Assembly (NCBI GenBank): GCA_047602305.1
Contig: JASGHO010000001.1
Location: forward strand, 2,170,001 to 2,234,000
DNA: 64,000 bases
Source of the DNA: Ancrocorticia sp047602305
GTDB lineage: Bacteria > Actinomycetota > Actinomycetes > Actinomycetales > Actinomycetaceae
Reading direction: 5' to 3'
Position 1 is the stretch's first letter. Each line of letters opens with the position of its first letter. Made by a program: the position numbers and the translations under genes. Positions 42,571-50,951 of this stretch are shown piece by piece. The notes beneath the pieces are model-generated. The model did not search any database, was not told the DNA's origin, and saw only the letters and a program-made list of their open reading frames with translations.

Positions 42571-44490
42571 ATGGCCCTCAGTCTTCGTTCCATTGACGTC
42601 TTCCCGATTACTACGCGCACCCTCAAGGTGCTGAGAGTGTATGACGCCTCCCCCGGGATGCGGCGGATCGTACTGGGTGGCGAGGAACTTGCGGCCCATA
42701 CGGCAGCCAACGGGTATCCGGTTGACGCCTTCCGCTCCGATGGTTTCGACGATCACTGCAAGATCCTTCTCAAGCATCCTGACGCGGAGGAGGTTGTGGG
42801 TCCCACACAGGCCGACGGCGTCCTGAACTGGCCGCGCGATGACGACCACATGGTGGTGCGGACCTACACAATTCGCCGCTGGGATCCGGTTGTCGGCGAG
42901 GTGGATATCGACTTCGTGAAGCACGGCGTCGGTCCGGCAACCACATGGGCCTACCAGGCCCAACCCGGTGACAAGCTGCAGATTGCGGGCCCCAAGATGT
43001 CCGCTCCCCACCCCGAAGGGGCGGATTGGGTGCTCATCGTGGGAGATGAGACGGCACTTCCGGCCATCGACCGCTGGCTGAATGAGTGGCCTGCGGGTGC
43101 CCGCGCCCAAGTTTTCATTGAAGTGGCGGAGGAATCTCACCGCCAGGATCTCAATGTTCCTGACGGGGTGGAGGTGACGTGGCTCAGCAGGGACGGGGCG
43201 GAACCGGGCACAACCACGCTGCTGTTTGACGCGATCAAGGCCGCGCCGTGGTGGGACGGCAAGGTCTTCGCCTGGGTGGCCGGTGAAACGCTGACGCTCA
43301 TTCCCATCCGCCGTTGGCTGCGCAGGGAGAAGGAACTTCCGAAACAGCAGGTGGAGGTCACGGGATACTGGCGCCGCCAGGAAGTGGTGCTCTCGGAGGA
43401 CAGCACCGGGGTGCAGGACCTCGACGCCACCGAGGACGAGGACGAGACGTTCCATGAACTCTCCGAGCTCGTCCCGGGTTTCGCGCTGCGGGTCGCGGCC
43501 AGTATTGATCTGGCCGAGGCGTTCGAGAGCACGGAGCAAACCGTCTCGGATCTCAGCCGCGCCACGGGCACGGATGCTCTGGGCCTGACCAAGCTGCTGC
43601 GCTACCTGGAGGCCATCGGGATTGTGGAATCCAGTGGTGAGCGCTACCGCCTCACCACACTGGGAAGCGCGTTGGAACACGAGTACATTGCGGACCATCT
43701 CAATCTCAACGGTCCGGCTGCGCAGCGGGAGATTGAGGCGATGCTTTCGCTGGCGAGCGCGGTGCGAACCGGGCGTCCGGCCCAGCAACGCTGGTTCTCC
43801 GATCCGTTTGCTGTTCGCCTCCAGAACGATTCCGCGCTTCTTTCCGCATGTATCGACGACGACGCCGAGATGGCCGAGTTTGCAGCAGGCTCGCTGGCAG
43901 CCTCCCCCATCTTCGCGGAGCTCTCTGCTCTCACCATTACTGGACGAGGAGCCGGTGCCTTCGCGAAGGCGCTCACCCGGCTGCACGAGAATCTTCAGGT
44001 ATCGATCCTGGCCACACCAAGCGAGATTGAGGTGTTGCGTGAGGTGCACGGAGAATCCGATCGGGTGTGCTACTTTCCGGGCAGTATTCTCACCGGCCCG
44101 TATCGCGTCGGCCACCCTTCAGATCAGCCCGCTGGCCAAGTATCCGGTCACCCTTCAGATCAGCCCGCCACCCAGCACACGACCGCCGTCCTCTTCACGG
44201 AGGCTCTCACCTCGCTGGCCGACGCTGACGCGATCCATGCTCTAAAGTCTGCCCGTGAGGCACTGCTCCCAGATGGCCATCTGCTCGTTTTCACCGAACT
44301 ACTCATCCCGGAGCTGGCCGATGAACACGAGTACGAGCACGATCTTGTTGAGTTCGCCCTGAACGGTGGCGGTGTCCGCACGCATGAGGAACATCTTTCC
44401 TTGTTCACGGCAGCTGGGCTTTCCCAGGCGGAGCAGAGCACCATCGGTTGGGGTCAAACCCTGTACGCACTGCGTATCGGCCAAGCGTAG
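42571..44490 (+). CDS. Siderophore-interacting protein fused to O-methyltransferase-like domain
   Basis: 639 aa from ATG 42571 (AGGAG 5 nt upstream). Residues 1-270 are a complete SIP/ViuB flavoreductase: FAD motif RTYTIRRWDP (97-106), GPATTWAYQAQPGDKL (121-136), NAD(P)H motif VGDETALPAI (157-166), WVAGE, and GYWR. An acidic linker (280-296) leads to a winged-helix dimerisation region (LSRATGTDALGLTKLLRYLE, RYRLTTLGSALEHEY; about 300-375). A class I O-methyltransferase-like domain (about 385-639) follows, with degenerate SAM motif ITGRGAGAFAKAL (456-468). Predicted: cytoplasmic release of iron from imported ferric siderophore, possibly with siderophore modification. The methyltransferase core looks decayed (no DxGGG), so it may only bind ligand. 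Confidence 0.88.
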   Translation: MALSLRSIDVFPITTRTLKVLRVYDASPGMRRIVLGGEELAAHTAANGYPVDAFRSDGFDDHCKILLKHPDAEEVVGPTQADGVLNWPRDDDHMVVRTYTIRRWDPVVGEVDIDFVKHGVGPATTWAYQAQPGDKLQIAGPKMSAPHPEGADWVLIVGDETALPAIDRWLNEWPAGARAQVFIEVAEESHRQDLNVPDGVEVTWLSRDGAEPGTTTLLFDAIKAAPWWDGKVFAWVAGETLTLIPIRRWLRREKELPKQQVEVTGYWRRQEVVLSEDSTGVQDLDATEDEDETFHELSELVPGFALRVAASIDLAEAFESTEQTVSDLSRATGTDALGLTKLLRYLEAIGIVESSGERYRLTTLGSALEHEYIADHLNLNGPAAQREIEAMLSLASAVRTGRPAQQRWFSDPFAVRLQNDSALLSACIDDDAEMAEFAAGSLAASPIFAELSALTITGRGAGAFAKALTRLHENLQVSILATPSEIEVLREVHGESDRVCYFPGSILTGPYRVGHPSDQPAGQVSGHPSDQPATQHTTAVLFTEALTSLADADAIHALKSAREALLPDGHLLVFTELLIPELADEHEYEHDLVEFALNGGGVRTHEEHLSLFTAAGLSQAEQSTIGWGQTLYALRIGQA

Positions 44491-44494
44491 CCAA

Positions 44495-44542
44495 AAGGTG
44501 GCTGTATCAGAAGGCCCCCTGACCGACTGATACAGCCACCTT
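44495..44542. terminator. Bidirectional terminator siderophore operon / drug exporter
   Basis: Perfect 16-bp stem AAGGTGGCTGTATCAG / CTGATACAGCCACCTT with a 16-base loop, 5 bp after the sip stop and 57 bp beyond the convergent exporter stop. No long T run, but the A and T ends give a few U residues either way. Confidence 0.8.
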
Positions 44543-44598
44543 GACGTCGATCCCGCTCCTCGGCAACCAAGTTGGGCATTGATACGCGAGGTGTGGCC

Positions 44599-46287
44599 CT
44601 AGCTTCTCTCCGGCTCGCCCAGAACACCCGCACCACCAGAACCAGCACCACCAGAACCCCGCCGCGGCTCCAGTGAATCCCCATCCTCCGCAAAGACCTC
44701 CTGCACCCGCTCCAAATCAACGGAGCTGCGCAGCGAGGTCCCCTTGATGAAGCACACCGCGACCAGGCCAACGGCCACGATCACGGCCATCCATACGAAC
44801 ACGGCACCAATCTCGGCGCCGTAGGCGCCGCGCACCACGGCTTCGACGGGGTCCGGAAGCGCGGCCAGATCCAGCTCACCGGCGCCTCCGGAGGCGCGCG
44901 GCATCTCCCCCAGCGCGGCCACAATGTCGCCACGCACGTGCGTCTGGTACACCCGCCCGAGTAGCTGAATTCCCAGCGCCCCGGAGAGGGTACGGAAGAA
45001 CATGACGGTGGAGGTGGTCACTCCCATGATGCTCAATCCCACGAGGTTCTGCACCGCAACCATGAGGATGCCCGCGGCTCCCATCCCGGTTCCGAGCACA
45101 GCCATTGCGGCGCCCACGTACCACAGGTTCGACTCGCCATGTATCGGCACCAGCAGCAGCGCCCCCATCACCATGGCGCTCAGCCCGCCCACCACGTACC
45201 GCTTCCAGTATCCGGTGGCGGTGGTCCGCCGCCCGATAATTGTGGACGCGGCCATCATCGGCAGCACCACGGGCAGCGTCAGCAGTCCGGCTTCGGCGGG
45301 CGAGAATCCGCGCCCGTACTGGAAGTACTGCCCGAAGAACACGGAGATGGAGAACATCGCGACGCCCTGCCCCACGAAGCTGATGATCGCGAGCACCACG
45401 GTGCGGTTGCGGAATAGGTGCAGCGGGATGAGCGGCTCGGACACCCGCGCCTCCACCACCACGAACAGCACCGTGGATACCATGAACAGCACCACCAGTC
45501 CGATGGACACCGGCGCGTCGATCGCAAAGTCTCGCCCCTCGGACGAGATCCAGATGAGCAGCGACGCCGACGCCGCACCAATAAGCGCGATCCCCCGGTA
45601 GTCGATTTTCGCCTTGCCCTCGTGCACCGTGGGCACCTGGAGTTGCCGCGCCACCACAAACATCACGGCGACGACGAACGGCACCGTCACCCAGAAACAC
45701 CACCGCCATCCCAGCGGCGAATCGACGATGAGCCCGCCGATGAGTGGCCCGGCAACAGTCGCAATCGCGAACGATGCCGCCATGTACCCGTTGTACTTAC
45801 CACGCTCTCGCGGCGACACAATCGTTGCCATAATGACCATGGTCAGCGTGATCATCATGCCCATACCCACACCCTGCAGCACGCGCGTGGCGATGAGCTG
45901 ATTCGCGCTCTGCGCCGCACCGGAAAGCAGGCTCGCCGTGGTGAACAGAACGAGCGAGAAGATGAAGAGTTTCTTCTTGTCAAAGAGATCGGCGAGCTTG
46001 CCGGCGACCGGCGTGGCAATGGTGTTCGCGAGGATCCCAGCGGTGATGACCCACGTGTATTGCACCGCGTTTCCGCCGATTTGCGCCACGATCACGGGCA
46101 TCGCGTTGGCGATGATCGTGTTGGACATGGACGAAACGAACTGCGCCGCCAGCAGCCCCAGAAAGACCGTCATCACCTTGCTTTGCGGTGACGCCTTCTT
46201 CGCCTTCTCTTCCCTCACCTTGTTTTTCTCTCCGTCCGAGACCTGAGATTGTTGGTTGTGTTGTAAGAATTTGCTTGTGATTGACAT
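44599..46287 (-). CDS. MFS multidrug exporter, DHA2/EmrB-QacA type
   Basis: 562 aa, 14 predicted helices. Motif A GKLADLFDKKKLFIFS between TM2 and TM3, motif C region VAGPLIGGLIVDSPLGWRW, and NTIIANAMPVIVAQIGG in TM1. Hydrophilic basic N-terminus of 35 residues. Starts 2 bp after the marR stop, so cotranscribed. Exports drugs or possibly a siderophore-like compound; the convergent siderophore operon makes the latter a weak possibility. Confidence 0.92.
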   Translation of the reverse strand: MSITSKFLQHNQQSQVSDGEKNKVREEKAKKASPQSKVMTVFLGLLAAQFVSSMSNTIIANAMPVIVAQIGGNAVQYTWVITAGILANTIATPVAGKLADLFDKKKLFIFSLVLFTTASLLSGAAQSANQLIATRVLQGVGMGMMITLTMVIMATIVSPRERGKYNGYMAASFAIATVAGPLIGGLIVDSPLGWRWCFWVTVPFVVAVMFVVARQLQVPTVHEGKAKIDYRGIALIGAASASLLIWISSEGRDFAIDAPVSIGLVVLFMVSTVLFVVVEARVSEPLIPLHLFRNRTVVLAIISFVGQGVAMFSISVFFGQYFQYGRGFSPAEAGLLTLPVVLPMMAASTIIGRRTTATGYWKRYVVGGLSAMVMGALLLVPIHGESNLWYVGAAMAVLGTGMGAAGILMVAVQNLVGLSIMGVTTSTVMFFRTLSGALGIQLLGRVYQTHVRGDIVAALGEMPRASGGAGELDLAALPDPVEAVVRGAYGAEIGAVFVWMAVIVAVGLVAVCFIKGTSLRSSVDLERVQEVFAEDGDSLEPRRGSGGAGSGGAGVLGEPERS

Positions 46288-46289
46288 GA

Positions 46290-46784
46290 TTAGATGTCCA
46301 TCCCGTTGGCCGATTTGAGGAGACGGGAGAGGAAACTAACGAAGGTGTCGATGTCGTCGTCGGCCCAATCTTCGGTGAGTTGGGCGAGACGCGAGCGGTA
46401 GATCATTCGGGTGCGCTCGAGTACTTCGCAGCCGGTGGGGGTCATGCGGACGCGGACGGCGCGGCCGTCGGTTTCGCAGCGGACGCGGGTGACGTGGCCG
46501 GCGGTTTCCATGGCGCTGACGTGGCGCGAGACCACCGAGATGTCGAGGTTGTAGTACTCGGCGAGTTCGCTCATGCGCGAGAGGTCGGTGGTGGCGAGCG
46601 CGAGCAGGATCGCGTAGTGCATGTGCGGGAGGCCGGTGGCTGCGGCGGCGCGGTCGTTGATGAGGCGCTGGAGGCGGCCGTGGTGCAGGAACGCGCGCGA
46701 CATCGCGGCGATCTGCTCTCGTCGGGGTTCGCTGAGGCGCTCTAGGATTTCCGGGTCGACCGGTTCAGGCAGGGAATGTGGCAC
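46290..46784 (-). CDS. MarR-family regulator
   Basis: 164 aa, GTG start at 46784. Winged helix with LSRMSELAEYYNLDISVVSR (HTH) and RVRCETDGRAVRVRMTPTG (wing). Expected autorepressor of itself and the exporter. TTGCATGCTGCAA (46807-46819), 22 bp before the start, is a likely operator. Start codon has no clear ribosome site, consistent with a leaderless mRNA. Confidence 0.88.
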   Translation of the reverse strand: MPHSLPEPVDPEILERLSEPRREQIAAMSRAFLHHGRLQRLINDRAAAATGLPHMHYAILLALATTDLSRMSELAEYYNLDISVVSRHVSAMETAGHVTRVRCETDGRAVRVRMTPTGCEVLERTRMIYRSRLAQLTEDWADDDIDTFVSFLSRLLKSANGMDI

Positions 46785-46806
46785 CCAATAGTTCTACGCC
46801 AAATAG

Positions 46807-46819
46807 TTGCATGCTGCAA
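46807..46819. promoter_or_regulatory. Possible MarR operator
   Basis: Inverted repeat TTGCA TGC TGCAA in the region upstream of marR, where an autorepressor site is expected. Confidence 0.45.
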
Positions 46820-46949
46820 ACAATCATCGACGGATGTGGGTGACCTCGCAGGGTGCGTGAAGGGACTCAGGACAAAAGGGAACTCCAAATAGGTGTTATC
46901 CGCCCGGGAGTTAACAGACGACACAGAATAGATCGTTAAGGCTAGGCAT

Positions 46950-47129
46950 TCACCGCTCGCGCCACCAGCGCAGGAAAATCACCGTCAGACCAATCGCCAC
47001 GATGGCGATACCAAGCCAGCGGATCGTCGCCACACGGCCTGGGTCAGGATCCTGGGCAAGGGTCGTCATGAATGCTGAAGTGAGCGCCGGAGATGCAAGC
47101 GCCGTGGCAGTGAAGATGCGCGCGGACAT
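46950..47129 (-). CDS. Possible small membrane protein (59 aa)
   Basis: ATG 47129 to TGA 46950. The N-terminus MSARIFTATALASPALTSAF looks like a weak signal sequence. One clear membrane helix follows (WLGIAIVAIGLTVIFLRWW) and a terminal RER. The helix makes chance unlikely, but the ribosome site (GGGG) is weak and an inner ATG at 47069 would give a 39-aa protein. No family recognised. Confidence 0.45.
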   Translation of the reverse strand: MSARIFTATALASPALTSAFMTTLAQDPDPGRVATIRWLGIAIVAIGLTVIFLRWWRER

Positions 47130-47209
47130 GCCCCAAGGCTACCGGAAGCGCTGGTCTGGCGGCCCAGCGGGTCCCGCCGCCAGGCATTTAGAGCGGCGCA
47201 TGAAAATCT

Positions 47210-47301
47210 ATCTCCGAAATCCCGCACCCTCTGTACCCATGCCACACAGGAGGTCGGATTACGGAGATACTTTTTGAAGATCACGCCAATAGGCCGTGGC
47301 C
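47210..47301. terminator. Hairpin with T5, next to a solo family A end
   Basis: ATCTCCGAAATCC / GGATTACGGAGAT stem (47210-47268) followed by ACTTTTT on the plus strand. On the minus strand it lies past the regulator gene and is preceded by AAAAAG. GAAGATCACGCCAATAGGCC (47276-47295) matches the left end of family A with no right end nearby; it abuts the regulator stop codon. Confidence 0.7.
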
Positions 47302-47302
47302 T

Positions 47303-48862
47303 CTAAATGAAAATATTTGGGTAGGTGCGCCGCAGATAGTCCTCGATGTCTGGCGGATTATCTTCAGCGAACCTGCGGGTGAACTCGGAGGCCAACAGCT
47401 TGCGGTGCGAGTTGCTAGAAAAGCCCAGGCCAAGCAGGTAGTCAATATCCTCGTGGTGCAGGAAGTAGGGCACCTTGATGCAGTGAAAACCAAGGTCATG
47501 AAGTGACTTCGCAATCCGGTTCGAGAAGCAGATGAGCTCCTCAAAATCCAGATCGTGCAGCACATGCAATTCGGCGATATTGAGGGTGGCCACCACCTCC
47601 ACGTCGAAGTGGTATTGCAGCAGCTCCGCAAAGAAACCCGTCTTTTCAATCGCAGAATTACTGATGAGCACCACCTTCTTGGTGTTGCGGCCAGCAATCT
47701 TGTTGGCGAGGACATGCTTGCGGAGGATGAGCGTCAGCGTGGAAAGCTGCGCCTGCGTCAACGTCATGAAGCATTCAAGATGCTCGGAGTATGCCCGTCC
47801 CACCTGCTCAAAAAGGAAGGAAAGCTCCGCGGCGACGTCGTCCAGCTTGTTGTCATAGAAGTCGTAACGCAGTGCGCGGCGAATGCTGAGCTTGCTGATA
47901 TAACGGTAAATCTCCCGAACCAGCGCCCGCTTCGAATAGAACGTGGTGACGATCCGAGCCTCCACGGCATCGACGAAACGCTCGCACATCCCCCAGATCT
48001 GCTCACTATGCGCGATCTCCAGCTCACTACTGCTGTCCAGGGACGCAAGCAACGCGTTGGCGAGCAGGTTCTCACTGGCGCCCGCTTCGCCGTCGTCGAC
48101 AAAAATCGGGTAACTTGCCGTCCGTGGCAACTCGATGCCCGCGAGCCCGTAACCCAGGCTCGCGCGGTAGCAGGCCACCACGTAATAGACGTACAGCAGC
48201 TTCTTGCTGGAGTAACTGAGCTTGATACGATATTCGCGTAGCATGGCGACGAGGCTGGCGAGCGCGGGGCCGAAACGCCGCACACACAGTTCAATCTCCT
48301 CGTAAATCAACTGCTGGAGCGGGTTGTTGGCGAGGCGGGGGACGACGCGGTCGTCGTGGTCGATCTCGATAACCTGCGCGAAAATCTCACTCAACCGGAT
48401 ACGATAACGATCCTCGCGGCCCTGGATCCGGACGCCCTTGGCGGGGAAACTGGTCATGGAAAATCCCAGGGATTCCAGCATCCGAGCGAGCGAACTGCGG
48501 TCCTTTTTGCGCGTCGACTGGCTGATCGCGAGCGCGTCGTACATGCTGGAGAAGTTGATGAACTCCTCCGTCAGCGAGAGCGCCAGAAGGTAGTCGAGCC
48601 GCTCCGGAACGGTCGTCACGTAGTCGGAGATTCTCAATGATTGAATGAGCGCCACCAAGTCGGGATAGTGCGCGCGACTGACGACGGCGGCATCCGTGGT
48701 CACGAACCGCTTCGGCGGCGGTAAAAACTCGTTGAGGTCGGCGATGCAGCGGCGCACAGTCGACGGCGACTTCCCGTAGCGCTCAGCCAGGAACGCAATC
48801 GGAACCGTGCCCTTCTCCTGAATCCGGTTCGCCAGATACAGCGAAAACTCGCTCAGCGCCAT
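47303..48862 (-). CDS. BglG/Mga-type PTS-linked transcriptional regulator
   Basis: 519 aa from ATG 48862 (GGGGAGG 8 nt upstream). N-terminal winged HTH (VPIAFLAERYGKSPSTVRRC), a long helical middle resembling PRD/Mga domains (EIDHDDRVVPRLANNPLQQL, ISKLSIRRALRYDFYDNKLD), and from about 395 an EIIB-like fold (KKVVLISNSAIEKTGFF). The position of the phosphorylated Cys of EIIB is Ser/Asn here, so it should not be phosphorylated on Cys. Divergent from the PTS-lyase operon, which it presumably controls in response to PTS phosphorylation state. Confidence 0.85.
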   Translation of the reverse strand: MALSEFSLYLANRIQEKGTVPIAFLAERYGKSPSTVRRCIADLNEFLPPPKRFVTTDAAVVSRAHYPDLVALIQSLRISDYVTTVPERLDYLLALSLTEEFINFSSMYDALAISQSTRKKDRSSLARMLESLGFSMTSFPAKGVRIQGREDRYRIRLSEIFAQVIEIDHDDRVVPRLANNPLQQLIYEEIELCVRRFGPALASLVAMLREYRIKLSYSSKKLLYVYYVVACYRASLGYGLAGIELPRTASYPIFVDDGEAGASENLLANALLASLDSSSELEIAHSEQIWGMCERFVDAVEARIVTTFYSKRALVREIYRYISKLSIRRALRYDFYDNKLDDVAAELSFLFEQVGRAYSEHLECFMTLTQAQLSTLTLILRKHVLANKIAGRNTKKVVLISNSAIEKTGFFAELLQYHFDVEVVATLNIAELHVLHDLDFEELICFSNRIAKSLHDLGFHCIKVPYFLHHEDIDYLLGLGFSSNSHRKLLASEFTRRFAEDNPPDIEDYLRRTYPNIFI

Positions 48863-49373
48863 CGCCATCACCTCCCCGCAGCTCTCTCGATTCTAGCGGT
48901 TGGGTTCGCGGCGTGGCGGTGGGGCGGGCTGTGGTTCGTCGTTGCGGCAGATTCACGTGCGCCTGCTGTACTAGATGGCGGTGGGGGCGGGCTGTGTGCC
49001 AATAATGGCGTATCGCCCGCTCTCGCCGCCACAAAATTTCGCAAGGCCCGTAACCCACCCAGCAACCCACCTGCAACCTGCCCATCCAACCCACCTGCAA
49101 CCTGCCCATCCAACCCACCTACAGCCTGCCCAGCACCCCACCTACAGCCCGCCCAGCAACCCACCCCTGTATGCTTCGTCACCGGCTCTCCGGACGCCGC
49201 GCGAACGCGAGCAAAACCGCAGGTAAACCGGGGTGAATCAATGGGTTACTTCCTGCAACGAAGCAGCGTCACCATGTGTCCTTTTGCACTCTCCCCAGTC
49301 TCGAAATACTGAAAGAGCAAGCAACTGGCGCTATGCGCCAAACAACACTCAAAGAAGAGACAAAGGAGTGATA
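48863..49373. repeat. Divergent control region with family E copy 2 and 24-bp repeats
   Basis: No gene. Family E palindromic element at 48976-49031. Four about 24-bp units of ACCCACCTGCAACCTGCCC with variants (49065-49161). Candidate PTS operon promoter TTGCAC-17-TACTGA (49284-49312, weak). A small perfect hairpin TGGCGC/GCGCCA occurs at about 49327-49340 in the leader. Confidence 0.7.
48976..49031. repeat. Family E palindromic element, copy 2 (56 bp)
   Basis: Ends TGGCGGTGGGGG and CTCTCGCCGCCA, centre GTGCCAATAATGGCGT. Reverse-orientation copy of 21461-21516, where the centre reads ACGCCATTATTGGCAC. Confidence 0.85.
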
Positions 49374-50945
49374 GTGAACAAGACCAGTATGGCGAAGGGA
49401 ATCCAAACCTTCGGTAGATCACTATTGTTGCCCATTGGCGTGATGGCCCCGGTCGGTATGATCATGGGCATCGCCAACGCCTTGACCCAGAGTTACCTCA
49501 CTGAGAAGGTTCCGTTCCTTGGGAACGAAATCGTTCAGGAAGTGCTCGTTAGCCTGAAGACGATCTCCGGGGTTGTCTTCGATAATATTCCGCTGCTGTT
49601 TGCGATGGGTGTCGCGTACGGTATGACCAAGCGCGACAAGGGTATCGGCGTGTTCGCCGCCGTCATCGCGTATCTGACCATGCTCGTGGGCATGAACGTC
49701 TACCTGACTGTCACTGACACCATCATCCTCGACGACAATCAGGCGATGCAGGCCGCCGGCCAGACGGTCGTGCTCGGTATCCAGACCCTCAACGTGGCCG
49801 CCGCCGGCGGTATCATCTCGGGTTTGCTGGCCGCCTTCTGCACCGAGCGCTGGTTCTCGAAGGAGCTGCCGCTGGCGTTCGCGTTCTTCGGTGGCAAGAA
49901 GTTCGTGCTCATCTCGGCGTTCGTACTGATGGTGCCGTTGTCTGTGATCCTCCCGCTGCTGTGGGGCGGATTCACGCAGATCCTGGTGTTCATCTCGCCG
50001 CTCTTCATGAACGACACCTTCGGCGTGGGCCTCTACTGGATCGCCCATCGCCTCTGCATCCCCTTCGGTCTGCACCACGTGCTCGCCTCCGTGCTTCGCT
50101 TCACCGAAGCTGGCGGCACCTACCTCATCGACGGCCAGACCTTCGTGGGCATCCTGCCCGCCGCCAACGAGGTGCTCTTCAACCAGGGCCCGCAGTCCGA
50201 AGCTTGGACCGAGCACGGTCCGAAGCTGTTCGGCTACCTCGCCTCCGGTCAGATGCTCACCACCCTGTTCCGCGTCCCGGCCGTGGGCCTGGCGATGTAC
50301 CACACCGCGTTCAAGGAGAACAAGAAGATCGCCAAGGCCGCGATCCTCACTGTTGTGCTCACCGCCTTCCTCGGCAACATCACCGAGCCCATCGAGTTCT
50401 CCTTCCTGTTCGTGGCCCCGTGGCTGTTCGTCGGGTACGCGGTGCTCTGTGGAATCATGGCGCTGCCGTTGCAGTTCCTCGACATCACGATCGGCTACAT
50501 CCGCGGCACGATCTTCGACTTCGGCATCTTCGGCCTGCTCTACGAGAACACCGGCTGGGTGCAGCTGCTGATCCTCGGCGCGGCCAACTTCGTGGTGTTC
50601 TACCTGGCATTCCGCTGGGCCATCCCGAAGTTCAAGTTCGAAACCCTCGGCCGCGAGAAGGCCATGGGCGATCGCACCCTGCTGCAGGAGAAGCGCTACG
50701 ACGAGATCGCCGTGCGCATCATCAAGGGTCTCGGCGGCCTGGAGAACATCAAGAACGTGGACAACTGCGTGTCCCGTCTGCGCGTGGACATCAAGTCGAA
50801 CGACGCCGTCGATCAGGCTGTCCTGCGTGACACCGGTACCTCCGGCATCTTCTTCCCGCAGGATGGTCACATCCACATCGTGTACGGGCCCTACGTGGAG
50901 TTCGTCCGCAACGCGGTGGACACCGCAATGGGCAAGAACAAGTAG
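49374..50945 (+). CDS. PTS glucose/GlcNAc/maltose-superfamily EIICB
   Basis: 523 aa from GTG 49374 (AAGGAG 5 nt upstream). EIIC domain 1-425 with GRSLLLPIGVMAPVGMIMG, TITEPIEFSF-like NITEPIEFSFLFVAPWLF and HHVLASVLRF. EIIB domain 430-523 with phosphocysteine C465 in DNCVSRLRV. Similar to MalX/PtsG-type transporters. EIIA is encoded separately two genes downstream, with a lyase in between. Imports and phosphorylates a sugar; the exact sugar cannot be read from sequence. Confidence 0.94.
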   Translation: MNKTSMAKGIQTFGRSLLLPIGVMAPVGMIMGIANALTQSYLTEKVPFLGNEIVQEVLVSLKTISGVVFDNIPLLFAMGVAYGMTKRDKGIGVFAAVIAYLTMLVGMNVYLTVTDTIILDDNQAMQAAGQTVVLGIQTLNVAAAGGIISGLLAAFCTERWFSKELPLAFAFFGGKKFVLISAFVLMVPLSVILPLLWGGFTQILVFISPLFMNDTFGVGLYWIAHRLCIPFGLHHVLASVLRFTEAGGTYLIDGQTFVGILPAANEVLFNQGPQSEAWTEHGPKLFGYLASGQMLTTLFRVPAVGLAMYHTAFKENKKIAKAAILTVVLTAFLGNITEPIEFSFLFVAPWLFVGYAVLCGIMALPLQFLDITIGYIRGTIFDFGIFGLLYENTGWVQLLILGAANFVVFYLAFRWAIPKFKFETLGREKAMGDRTLLQEKRYDEIAVRIIKGLGGLENIKNVDNCVSRLRVDIKSNDAVDQAVLRDTGTSGIFFPQDGHIHIVYGPYVEFVRNAVDTAMGKNK

Positions 50946-50951
50946 GTCATC

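Noticed and set aside
42442..44115. 557-codon minus-strand frame opposite sip
   Set aside because: Antisense shadow; SIP motifs on the plus strand are unambiguous.
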